DNA of 24,292 bases, from NCBI RefSeq assembly GCF_000417875.1, contig NW_006920888.1:537936-562227 (forward strand), read 5' to 3'. A program made the position numbers and the translations under genes. The stretch is from Pseudozyma flocculosa PF-1 (Eukaryota; Basidiomycota; Ustilaginomycetes; Ustilaginales; Ustilaginaceae). Shown here in pieces: positions 1-8,454 of this stretch. Under the pieces are notes generated by a model. It did not search any database and had not been told where the DNA came from. It saw only the letters and a list, made by a program, of their open reading frames with translations. Numbering within the stretch: the first letter of the stretch is position 1; each line of letters opens with the position of its first letter.

Positions 1-830
1 TTTAGGACGGCGCGCTCCTTGATGTCGAGGAGGATGGCGCCGCCTTCGTAGGCGAGGAGGAGCTGGTTAAGGTCCTTTGGGTGGGACTTGATGTCGATGA
101 TGAGGGGCACGTGCCTGCGGTTGGGCGCGTCGGGGACGCCCGACTTGCGGAGGATCTCCTCCTCCTCCCACCAGAGGTTGGGTACGCGGTAGGGCGAGGG
201 GCAGAGCCGGTCGAGGTCGTAGGCGTCGACGGTGCCGTCGCGGAGGCCGAGGAAGAGGTGCGAGTGGGCGGGGGAGAGCTCGATGGCCATGACCTTGTTG
301 CGGACGGTGTGGATGCCGACGCGCTGGGGCGTGTCCGGGTGGGGCGAGCCGGTGAGGCTGTTGCCCGTGGAGGCCGACGAGGCGCGGTAGTGGTTGGACG
401 ACGAGGCGTTGGATGCGCGGATCTGCGGGTCGGGCCGCTCGAGGTCGTAGATGCTCATGTTGTCTTTTTCGTCAATGCAGACGAGGAGGCCGGTGCCGGA
501 CCTGAAGGCGAGGTGCCTGACCTTGACGGCGGGGCGGAGGGTGAGGGCGATCTGCACGGGTGCGGAGCCAAAGATGTGGACGGTGCCCTGCGAGGTGCCG
601 ACGGCGAGGTAGCCGGCGACGGGTTCGAATGCGATGGCGCTGACCTCTCCCGGCAGGGCGAGGGCGGCGAGGATGCCCTCGTTGAAGTTTCCGGTCGGGC
701 TGTGATGGGTGTTTGTGAGGCTACCAGACCAGTCTGCGTGCTGGAGGACGTCGGGGATCCTCGAGGCGGCCATGGCGGCTGCCGCCTGGGGGACGTGGTC
801 GCGGAGGGATCGCATCCATGACGGCGGCAT
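1..830 (-). CDS. Lgl/tomosyn/Sro7-family WD40 protein, N-terminal part (3' end beyond window)
   Basis: Reading leftwards from the ATG at 828-830 gives about 276 residues with no stop or intron, running off the window edge. Family hallmarks seen are a first beta-propeller segment (PGEVSAIAFEPVAGYLAVGT), then DGTVDAYDLDRL followed by PYRVPNLWWEEEE, and HPKDLNQLLLAYEGGAILLD near the edge. The 'DLDR...P(Y/F)(K/R)VPNLW' and 'HP.DLN..L.(A/G)Y..GA' segments are typical of fungal Sro7/Lgl homologues. These are cytosolic, membrane-associated double WD40 propellers that bind plasma-membrane t-SNAREs and Rab GTPase and regulate polarised exocytosis. A Ser/Asn-rich low-complexity insert lies between propeller strands. 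In-frame ATGs also occur at 813-815 and 771-773; the outermost is chosen because nothing interrupts it, and this start is uncertain. The gene is divergent from DRS1 across about 650 nt. Confidence 0.85.
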   Translation of the reverse strand, partial: MPPSWMRSLRDHVPQAAAAMAASRIPDVLQHADWSGSLTNTHHSPTGNFNEGILAALALPGEVSAIAFEPVAGYLAVGTSQGTVHIFGSAPVQIALTLRPAVKVRHLAFRSGTGLLVCIDEKDNMSIYDLERPDPQIRASNASSSNHYRASSASTGNSLTGSPHPDTPQRVGIHTVRNKVMAIELSPAHSHLFLGLRDGTVDAYDLDRLCPSPYRVPNLWWEEEEILRKSGVPDAPNRRHVPLIIDIKSHPKDLNQLLLAYEGGAILLDIKERAVL

Positions 831-1476
831 GGCGGCGCGCAAGCCTGTCGTTGGGCGGAGCACCGGGGGGGTTGCAGCGGCGGCGGCAGCGGCGGCGAGC
901 GTCGTTTGCGGACAAGATGAAGGACGAGAGGGAAGAAGGAGGAGGAGGAGGAGGAGGAGGAGGAGGAGGAGGAGGAAGATGGCCACGTACGGATAGAAGC
1001 CGAGCGTAGCTAGCCAGCTTGCAAAGGGCCAGAGGGCGGGCCGAAGCGGTGCGGTGCGGTGCGGTGCCCGCCTGTTGGACTCGGCAGGGCGTGCAGGCTT
1101 AAGCTTGGCGCTCAGCAGCTGTCCAGGTCCAGGGCCAGGGCCACCGCCAGGTCCAGCGCCAGGGCCAGGTGGAGGCTTCCAGGCCAAGCTGGGCAGGCTG
1201 ATCCTTCCTCGGAAGTCGGGCGCCCACTTTGGACAACGGATAGAGGCAGGGCCGCTTCGAGTTTTTTCTTGCTGGGGGGAGGACGGCCAGGCCGGGCAGC
1301 AGCGCGCCTCGAGCGAGAAATTCTTGCAGAGGCCCTACAGTAGCCTGCCTGCCTGCCTCTCTTTCTCAACAAAGCCAACGTCCATCCTGGCTCCATCACC
1401 CTCTCCTTCGCTCACCATCCCCCTCCCCACCCTCGCCACCACCTGCCACCCCTCCAACTCCCCTCCCCTTCCCACG
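831..1476. promoter_or_regulatory. Divergent intergenic promoter region between the Lgl-like gene and DRS1
   Basis: About 646 nt separate the two divergent start codons. The region holds a GGA trinucleotide run (about 938-976), a short GCGGT pentanucleotide run (about 1046-1067), a CCAGGG/CCAGGT-rich patch (about 1120-1170) and a pyrimidine-rich leader (about 1348-1476) directly before the DRS1 ATG. The plus frame upstream of the DRS1 ATG is open back to about 1054 but contains no ATG, so it is read as leader. No TATA box is evident. Confidence 0.6.
938..976 (+). repeat. GGA trinucleotide microsatellite
   Basis: A nearly pure run of GGA units (TCC on the other strand) lies just upstream of the minus-strand Lgl-like gene. 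On the minus strand it is a long pyrimidine tract, common in fungal promoters and leaders. Confidence 0.9.
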
Positions 1477-4400
1477 ATGCCGCCGGCAACGCAAAAGCGC
1501 AAGGCCGGCTCGGGCACCGCCAGGGCCGTCCCCGCCAACGATGACTTTGTCATGACCCTCGACACCGACGACGAGGTATCCGACCTCGAGGCCGACAAGC
1601 CACCGGCCCTCGGCGGCGACGGCACTCCGGGCGATGACAGCGACAACGGCGGCGGCGACGACCACGACGGCAACGAGGCACGACCGCAGCAGGCCAAAAA
1701 GCACAAGGCCCAGCTAAAGGGCCGCGAAAAGATCCGCGAAGACGTCAGGCCCGCCCCCAACGCCGCAAAGCGGTCAAAGTCCAACAGCAGGGCGTCCAAC
1801 GCCAAAGAGGACGGCCTCGACCTCGACGCCAACTTTGAGTTTGACGTGTACGGGGACAAGGCCGCCTATGCGCAGGGCCAGGACTGGGACATGTCCGTCA
1901 GCGGCGTAAAGGCGGGCAACCGCCTCAGCGTCGACGACATCATCGAGAAGCGGAGAAAGACGCGGCCAGAGATCAAGCTGCCAGAGATCGCCGTCGAGGA
2001 AGAGCAGGGTGTGGAGGAGGAGGAGGAGGAGGAGGACCAGGGCGATGGCAGCGAGGACGACGTCGACTTTGCCCAGATCGACGACGAGGAAGACGACAGC
2101 GACGCCGACCAAGACGCCTTTGGCGCAGGCGCGAGGGCAAAGCAGCGCGCCTCGGCCGCAGAGCAGGCGTCGGAAGATGAGGAGGACGACGACGACGACG
2201 ACGACGACGACCAGGACGAGGCCGACGATGACGACGATGACGACGACGAGTCGGCCTCTTCCGACGAAGAAGAGGACGACGACGACGACGAAAAGGAGAC
2301 CGAGGTGCAAAAGGCCAAGAAGGCGGCCTACTTTGCCACCGAGGACTCGGTCAAGGCGGCGGCGGGGGGCAGCGGCAAGAAGGGCGCCGCCTCGGCCAAG
2401 AACGGCGCCGCAGGCCCGGCAGAGGACGTGACGTTTGCCTCGCTGTCGCTCTCGCGGCCGCTGCTGCGCGCGCTGTCGACGCTCTCGTTCCACCAGCCCA
2501 CGCCGATCCAGGCGCGCACCATCCCGCTGGCGCTGGCGGGCAAGGACCTCGTCGCCGGCGCCGTGACGGGAAGCGGCAAGACGGCGGCCTTCATGATCCC
2601 CATCCTCGAGCGGCTCAGCTACCGCGCCAAGGGCGCCGACGAGGCCAAGAGCCGCGTCCTGGTGCTGGCGCCGACGCGCGAGCTGGCGATCCAGTGCTAC
2701 AGCGTGGGCAAGGAGCTGGCCAAGTTTATGGACGTCCGCTTCTGCCTCTGCGTCGGCGGCCTGTCGCTCAAGTCGCAGGAGGCCGAGCTCAAGCTGCGCC
2801 CCGAGGTCATCATCGCCACGCCCGGCCGCCTGATTGACCACACGCGCAACTCGGCCTCGTTTTCGCTCGAGGACATCGAGATCCTCGTCATGGACGAGGC
2901 CGACCGTATGCTCGAGGACGGCTTCGCCGACGAGCTCAACGAGATCGTCAAGGAGTGTCCAAAGGGCCGCCAGACGATGCTCTTCTCGGCCACCATGACC
3001 GACGACGTCGAGCAGCTGGTCCGCCTCAGCCTGCGCAAGCCCGTCCGCCTCTTTGTCGACCCCAAGCGCACCACGGCCAAGAAGCTCATCCAGGAGTTTG
3101 TCCGCGTCCGAGGCGCTGCTGCCGGCGGCGCCGTGGCGGGCAGCCAGGGTCTGACGGCCGCCAGCGGCGACGGCGATGGCGATGGAGCTGGAGCCGGGGC
3201 TGGAGCCGGGGCCGGAGGCGGAGCGAGCAAGGCGGCGGCGTCGTCGTCCACCGGATCCGGAGGGCGGGTCAGCCAGCAGCGGAGCGAGGAGGCGCATCGG
3301 CCCGCGCTGCTGCTGGCGCTGTGCACGCGCACCTTCACCTCGCAGGTCATCATCTTTGTGCGCTCCAAGAAGCTGGCGCACCAGCTCAAGATTGTCTTTG
3401 GCCTGGTCGGGCTGGCGGCGGCCGAGCTGCACGGCGACCTGTCGCAGGAGCAGCGGCTGTCTGCGCTCGAGTCGTTCAAGGATGGGCGGGCCGACTTTCT
3501 GATCGCCACCGACCTGGCGTCGCGCGGCCTCGACATCCGCGGCGTCCAGACCGTCATCAACTACGACATGCCCGGCCAGTTTGAGCAGTACCTGCACCGC
3601 GTCGGGCGGACGGCGCGCGCCGGGCGCAACGGCCGCGCCGTGACGCTCGTCGGCGAGGCGGACCGCAAGATGCTCAAGCTGGCGCTCAAAAAGTCGCCCG
3701 AGGACCAGGTCAAGCACCGCCTCATCCCGGCCGAGGTGGTGCAGGCCATGGTCGAGACGCTCGACAAGCTCAAGCCCGAGGTCGACGAGGTGATGCGCGA
3801 AGAGGTCGAGGAAAAGGCCATGCGCCAGGCCGAGATGGAGATCAAGAAGGGCGAAAACATTGTCAAGCACCGCGACGAGATCATGAGCAGGCCCAAGCGC
3901 ACCTGGTTCCAGACCGAAACGGAAAAGGAGGCCGCCAAAGGTGAGTTGGCCACGCAGGCGCGCGCAGAGGGCCCACACCCTGCACCTCGCCGCCCCTCCT
4001 CTCGAGCACCCTCGACTCACCCTCTCTCCCTGTTTGCCGCTCTGCCCGCTCTCGTCTACTCCGCCCCGCCCCGCCCCGCGATCGCAGACGTGTCCAAGGC
4101 CGAGTACGAGTCCAAGTCGAGCGCAAAAGGGCGGGACAAGTACGCCGGCCTGTCGCGCAAGCGCAAGCGATCGCGCATGATGCGCGACGAGCTCGAGCGC
4201 GAGGCCAAGGAGGAAAAGGCGGCGGGCAACCGCCCCTCGGCCGTCAACCTGGGCGGCATCGACGCGTCGATCCGCGCCGCCAAAAAGGCCAACCGACCCA
4301 AGGCGCTCGGCGTGGCCGAGCCCGGTATCCATGCGGCCAACAAGGCGGCCAGGTCCAAAAAGGGCGGCGGCGGTGGCGGCGGTGGTGGAAAGGCAAAGAG

Positions 4401-4512
4401 CTCAACGCAGAAGAAGGTCGCGGCGTCCGCGGGAGGAGGAGGTGCGGCGGCTAAAGGTAGGAAGGGCAAGAGCAGCTTCGCGAGGGATCTGGGCGAGAGG
4501 AAGAGGCGGTGA
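1477..4512 (+). CDS. DRS1: ATP-dependent DEAD-box RNA helicase DRS1 (DDX27 family)
   Basis: Two exons, 1477-3940 and 4088-4512, give 962 residues. DRS1 is a nucleolar helicase needed for 27S pre-rRNA processing and 60S subunit assembly. All helicase motifs are visible: a Q motif (FHQPTPIQ), Walker A AVTGSGKT (about residues 362-369), PTRELA, TPGRL, DEAD (473-476), SAT, the motif IV region VIIFVRSK, ATDLASRGLDI and HRVGRTARAGR (707-717). The N-terminus has the DRS1-type 'FVMTLDTDDEVSDLE' segment and long Asp/Glu runs (about residues 180-275); the tail is Lys/Arg-rich with nucleolar-type basic clusters. The ATG at 1477 is the first in its frame and follows a pyrimidine-rich leader. Compared with the yeast and human proteins (about 750-800 residues), it is longer because of the acidic region and a Gly/Ala/Ser-rich insert between the RecA lobes (about 546-606). 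It is convergent with the eIF2B alpha gene. Confidence 0.95.
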   Translation: MPPATQKRKAGSGTARAVPANDDFVMTLDTDDEVSDLEADKPPALGGDGTPGDDSDNGGGDDHDGNEARPQQAKKHKAQLKGREKIREDVRPAPNAAKRSKSNSRASNAKEDGLDLDANFEFDVYGDKAAYAQGQDWDMSVSGVKAGNRLSVDDIIEKRRKTRPEIKLPEIAVEEEQGVEEEEEEEDQGDGSEDDVDFAQIDDEEDDSDADQDAFGAGARAKQRASAAEQASEDEEDDDDDDDDDQDEADDDDDDDDESASSDEEEDDDDDEKETEVQKAKKAAYFATEDSVKAAAGGSGKKGAASAKNGAAGPAEDVTFASLSLSRPLLRALSTLSFHQPTPIQARTIPLALAGKDLVAGAVTGSGKTAAFMIPILERLSYRAKGADEAKSRVLVLAPTRELAIQCYSVGKELAKFMDVRFCLCVGGLSLKSQEAELKLRPEVIIATPGRLIDHTRNSASFSLEDIEILVMDEADRMLEDGFADELNEIVKECPKGRQTMLFSATMTDDVEQLVRLSLRKPVRLFVDPKRTTAKKLIQEFVRVRGAAAGGAVAGSQGLTAASGDGDGDGAGAGAGAGAGGGASKAAASSSTGSGGRVSQQRSEEAHRPALLLALCTRTFTSQVIIFVRSKKLAHQLKIVFGLVGLAAAELHGDLSQEQRLSALESFKDGRADFLIATDLASRGLDIRGVQTVINYDMPGQFEQYLHRVGRTARAGRNGRAVTLVGEADRKMLKLALKKSPEDQVKHRLIPAEVVQAMVETLDKLKPEVDEVMREEVEEKAMRQAEMEIKKGENIVKHRDEIMSRPKRTWFQTETEKEAAKGELATQARAEGPHPAPRRPSSRAPSTHPLSLFAALPALVYSAPPRPAIADVSKAEYESKSSAKGRDKYAGLSRKRKRSRMMRDELEREAKEEKAAGNRPSAVNLGGIDASIRAAKKANRPKALGVAEPGIHAANKAARSKKGGGGGGGGGKAKSSTQKKVAASAGGGGAAAKGRKGKSSFARDLGERKRR
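3941..4087 (+). other. DRS1 intron, 147 nt, in frame and free of stop codons
   Basis: The donor AAAG|GTGAGT is at 3941 and the acceptor ATCGCAG| ends at 4087. Splicing joins 'TEKEAAK' to 'DVSKAEYESK', which fits the C-terminal region of the family, while the intervening 49 codons read as a Pro/Ala/Arg-rich peptide unlike it. The length is divisible by three and the read-through frame has no stop, so an unspliced message would still encode a full-length but longer helicase. A possible branch site (ACTCAC) lies about 70 nt before the acceptor. Confidence 0.8.
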
Positions 4513-4713
4513 TGAAACCGTCGCCCAGCCCCGCTTTCGGCGCCACGCTGTCCGGCCCGTTCTGTCGTCGTCACATCATCGTAGCCATCCATCATGGCCC
4601 AGCTCGGCAGAAGGCAAGATATCATCACTGTTCTTTCGCTTCCGCATCGGCCGGCCGGCCCAGACGGGCCCAGCGCCGCCGTGTGTCCGTGTGGCGTGTG
4701 TGCGCAACGCACG
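4513..4713. other. Short convergent intergenic region between DRS1 and eIF2B alpha
   Basis: Only 201 nt separate the two stop codons of these tail-to-tail genes, so their 3' untranslated regions probably abut or overlap. No clear AATAAA-type signal is visible. Confidence 0.6.
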
Positions 4714-6320
4714 CTAGTCGGCACCGCCGTAGACGGCCAGCAGGGCATCGCCGACGCCGCTCGGGGTGAGGACGCCGACGTCGCTAAAGAGGAACGTGAC
4801 GAGATCCGGTAACGTGTAGTCGATCTGCGTGCAGAGACGGGGGGAGAGAAGGGCAGACCGGGCGGGCACCGATCCGACGACCGAGAGGTGAGCGACTGTC
4901 GTCCTCGTGCGTCCCTGCTGCGACGGACGGCGCAGGCGTGCGAGACACTCACGGCGGGGTTGAGCTGGACCATTTCCTTGCTCATCAGCTTGGACCGTTG
5001 CGCCGTCTCGTCGTCGTCGTCCTCCTTGGTCGCGCGCACGGGCAGGCACCGCTCGGCCGCCTTGGCCTGCTGGTCGTCGCTGAGCTCGGGGAACGCGAGG
5101 ATGTTGCCCGACGCCGGCAGGTCATACTGCGACAGCGGAAAGAGGCGCAAGAACTTGAAGCTGTCCAGCGGCGGGGCGGGGGCGGGCGGACGGTGGGAGT
5201 AAGGAGTAAGACGCGAGGCTGGGTCAGACATCGCCGCTCGCTCGAGCCCGTGGCGGCGTGCGCCCCTCGCCCTCGCACTGGCAGCCTGACTCGAACCTGC
5301 TCACCTCTCTGCCAGCGCGAAAAAGGGCTTGTTGTGGCTCTTTGCGATCATGGCCATGCCGTAGGTGCCGATGGCGTTGAGGAAGCCGCCGCTCTCGACG
5401 ACGCCCTCTGCGCCCGTGAGGCAGAGGTCGACCTTGTCCATGACGTAGGCCACGGCCGAGTCGAGGATGACGGTGCACGGCACGCCGGCGGCGGTGAGCT
5501 GCTCGTGGGTGCGCAGCCCGAGGCCGTTGGGCCGCGACTCGGTCACGTAGACGCTGATGCGCTTGCGCTGCACCCGCGCCGCCTTGCGCAGCACCTGCAT
5601 CACGACGCGCGAGTAGCTGTGCGTCAGGATGACGGCGTCGTCGCGGATAAACGGCAGCACAAGGTCGCAGATCTTTTCGCGGCACGACGGCACCGTGTGC
5701 GTGGCAAACTCGCGCGCCAGCGAAGAGAGCGACTGCTTGTGCGCCTCAAAGTCCTGTGTGCGCACGGGGGGTCGCGCCAGACGGTGATCGACGGGGCAAA
5801 GGGGAAGTGTCAGCGACATGAGTCCGTCGTTTGGCATCGGGAACGCCCCAGCGCCGGACACAGCGAGAGCGGGCCCCCCACTCACATCGCCATCCCAGCT
5901 CTTTGTGACGACGAAGCGGGTGAAGAGGTCGAGGCCGGCGGTGGCAGGGACGGGGTTGGCGAGGCTGGCCTTGAGGCGCTGGCTGGCCGACTTGATGGTC
6001 TCGATGAGCTCCGAGGTGGTGGCGGCGCGGGAGCGGCTGACGAGCTCCGAGAGGGCAAAGATGGCGGCGATGGGGAAGGGGAGGTCCGGGTCGTTGGCGA
6101 GGAAGCGGTGGTAGCTCTCGACGATGTTGAACGCCTCACCGCCGCCCGTCATGTTGGATCTGCCGCCTGTCGCCGCTGCGCCTGCTGCTGGTGGTGCGCC
6201 TGCTGCGCCTGCTGCTGCTGCAGACGAGGTGGCAGAGGAAGAAGACGAGGACGAAGAGATCCCGGAGAGCAAGGAAGGCCGGGGCTGCGAAGCAGAAGCG
6301 GACGGCGTTGATGCCAGCAT
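4714..6320 (-). CDS. GCN3: Translation initiation factor eIF2B alpha subunit (GCN3 family)
   Basis: Four exons on the minus strand (6320-5886, 5753-5305, 5160-4953, 4824-4714) join in phase to give 400 residues. eIF2B is the guanine-nucleotide exchange factor for eIF2; the alpha subunit senses phosphorylated eIF2. Recognisable segments are the helical start (YHRFLANDPDLPFPIAAI), HSYSRVVMQVL, VYVTESRPNG, AGVPCTVILDSAVAYVMDKV, the GAEGVVESGGFLNAIGT signature, FFALAESFKFLRLFPLSQYD, and the closing IDYTLPDLVTFLFSDVGVLTPS. Family members have about 305 residues. The extra length is a Ser/Ala-rich N-terminus (about 1-56) and an acidic insert (about KEDDDDETAQ) before the last exon. An ATG at 6150-6152 would drop the low-complexity N-terminus and is a credible alternative start. 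The introns are 132, 144 and 128 nt, all GT-AG with GTGAG donors. Confidence 0.93.
5754..5885 (-). other. eIF2B alpha intron 1, 132 nt, in frame and free of stop codons
   Basis: The donor GAT|GTGAGT is at 5885 and the acceptor ACACAG| ends at 5754, phase 0. Splicing joins 'VVTKSWDGD' to 'DFEAHKQSL', matching the family spacing. If retained, 44 codons would be added without a stop. The next intron (5161-5304) is also a multiple of three (144 nt) but begins with an in-frame TGA. Confidence 0.8.
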
Positions 6321-6778
6321 GTTGGCGGGACCCGTAATCGATCCGTCGGACAGACCGGCAGAGCGACGAGGCGTGGAGAAAGAGAGTGAGATGTGAGAAG
6401 GAGAGGGACGAGGAGGAGGAGGAGGGCGGTTGAGAGGAGAGAGGGGAGAGGCAAAAGGGGCAGCTGTCAAGGAGCAAGCTAAGGCAGGCTGCCAGCAGGC
6501 AGGGCAGCCGCTGCCCGCGCTTTTCCGTAGCCAGGCAAGCCGCAGCCCCGACTCCCGAGGCTTTCCCCCCGTGGCCAGCCTCCTCGACAGCCGCCACCCA
6601 GCGAGCTTCCGTCCGTGGCACACACTCGGTCAGGCCAACATGCACCAAGCAATCGACCCGACAGCCTTCACACAGCCTCGACGTCCATTCTGCGCTCCTC
6701 AGAGTTTCTCCAGTTCCTAACGAGCTGACGAGACGCCATGCGGTGAAGCCGAGGTACAGGCAGCGCCCGCGCTTTTGA

Positions 6779-6798
6779 AGAGAGAGAGAGAGAGAGAG
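6779..6798 (+). repeat. AG dinucleotide microsatellite
   Basis: Ten AG units in the region upstream of the minus-strand eIF2B alpha gene. Confidence 0.9.
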
Positions 6799-7165
6799 AT
6801 ACACGGCTAAGCCGGCCGACGATGCGAGCCGCAATGCAGAGCCAAAAGGACGAGAGCAAGGGCGAGGTGAGGGATGAAAGGAGGCGGGAAGCGTCTATTG
6901 TAGCGAGGAATGGGTAGGCATGCGACGGCGTCGTCCCGGGACGACGCACAATGCTTATAGGCAAGGGTCGCTCGGGAAGCGTGGGGGCCTACAATCGTGT
7001 ATGTATGTGCCTGTGCCTTGTCGATGGAGTGTTGCTGAGACCGAGAAAGTAGCCAAGGTGCGGGGGTGGGGATCGATGGTGGTGGTATGTCGATTAGCTA
7101 AAGCCGATGAGTATGCCGAGTATGTGCGAGAAGCGGATCGAGACTGAAGTTGACGGGAACGTTGA

Positions 7166-7212
7166 TGGAATGGTACGGGACGGGACGGAACGGGATGGAA
7201 TGGAATGGAATG
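7166..7212 (+). repeat. Degenerate GGAAT/GGGAC pentanucleotide tract
   Basis: Successive five-base units (GGGAC, GGAAC, GGGAT, GGAAT) drift gradually across the tract. It lies about 250 nt downstream of the C2H2 gene's stop codon, probably in or just after its 3' untranslated region. Confidence 0.75.
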
Positions 7213-7457
7213 AGGCGGAGCGGAGCTGAACGAGGCTTGCTGGGACGAGACAAGGCCAGGCGAGACGAGGTGGGGTTTCCGGAATTGATGGTGACGGGTT
7301 TGTGGGGTAGCGAAGGTAGCGGACGAGTGGCGGGAGGCTGTTCCATAAGACGACGAGCAGAAGCCGGTAGAGGGCGATGCTTTTGGGGTGGCTTGGCCAA
7401 CGAGAGGTCCGCTCGACGGCAGCCGGTGGACGGTGGCGCCAAGGCGATCAAGAGCGG

Positions 7458-8421
7458 CTAACGCTCGGCGGGCACGCAGCGGAGCGAGCCGTTGAGCGAC
7501 ATGGCACCGGGGATGGGGCTGTGGCCGCCCCATGAGCCATTGCTGACTAGTCCGTGGCCGCCAAAGCTGGTCCGGAAGGGCTGGTCCGGATCGACCGCGT
7601 CGCGGTGGTGGACGTAGGGCAGCATCTCCTGCGCCATGCCGAAGCCGCTGCTGGCGCCGTCGCCGCCGCCACTCGTCGAGGGCGGCGTCGGCAGACCGCT
7701 GGCATCTTCGCAGCCCGGCGCGCCGGCCATGCGCGGTACCGCCGAATCGAGGCCGTTCGCCTGGCCGGCCAGCATGGGATCCTGCATCAGCTGAGGATGG
7801 ATGCCCTCGAAGCTGCTCGAGTCGAAGGCCGGGCCCATCGAGAGCGGCGTGTGCGCCGACGACGCCGGCTGCGACGCCGCAACCCTGTGGTCCCACGGCG
7901 CCTCGTGGGGCAGCCGGCTGTCGGTGAGGCTGTAGGACATGGCCACCGACGAGTGGCCGAAGCCCGAGGGCAGTCGCTGGTGGAGCTGCGAGGGCTGGTG
8001 GTGTTGCTGGTGCTGCTGCTGGTGCTGCTGGCTGTAGTGGTATTCGGCCGAACCGTCGAGCTTCAGGCTGCTCGTGCTGCCATCGGCAGCGGCCAGCCCG
8101 AACGCCGAGTGCTGCACCAACGGCGCGCCGTCCAACGACGCCGCGACCGACGAGGACGAGGAAGAGGCCGAGGAGGTCGAGCCCGACGCGCCTCCGAGGA
8201 GCGGGGCATTGGACGAGGCGAGGTGGGAGCCGCGCAGAGCCATCGAGGCCCTCAGCAGGTGCGCGTCGTGCGAGATGCCATCGAACGCACCGTCGGACGG
8301 CGAGGGCGGCTCTTGCTTGAGGTAGCCTGCGGGAAGCAGGTGGTTCTCGCTCGGGTATGACGCCCGACGGAACTGAGACATGTCCGCCACGTGGAGCGGG
8401 GCGAAGTGGTGGTGGTGGTGG

Positions 8422-8454
<33 letters not shown>

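Larger units (their letters stand above)
6321..7457. other. Intergenic region between eIF2B alpha and the C2H2 gene
   Basis: About 1.1 kb without a supported gene. The part nearest eIF2B alpha (about 6360-6452) is pyrimidine-rich on the minus strand and looks like that gene's leader and core promoter. An AG dinucleotide run lies at 6779-6798. The part nearest 7458 should hold the 3' untranslated region of the minus-strand C2H2 gene and contains a degenerate pentanucleotide tract. No further coding signal is convincing. Confidence 0.5.

Noticed and set aside
1054..1476. N-terminal extension of DRS1 upstream of its ATG
   Set aside because: The frame is open, but its first codon is GTG and no ATG occurs before 1477. 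The composition is that of a Pro/Ser-rich leader.
1774..4332. An 852-codon open frame on the minus strand opposite DRS1
   Set aside because: It mirrors the strongly C/G-ending codons of DRS1, which rarely produce stops on the opposite strand. The product is Leu/Val/Arg/Gly-rich with no domain, while the plus strand carries every DEAD-box motif.
5285..5300. GGTTCGAGTC on the minus strand, resembling a tRNA B box
   Set aside because: It lies in the second eIF2B alpha intron, has no paired stem around it, and no A box stands at a suitable distance.
4938..6311. A 457-codon plus-strand frame opposite eIF2B alpha
   Set aside because: It is the antisense shadow of a GC-biased gene whose four exons splice into a complete eIF2B alpha protein.
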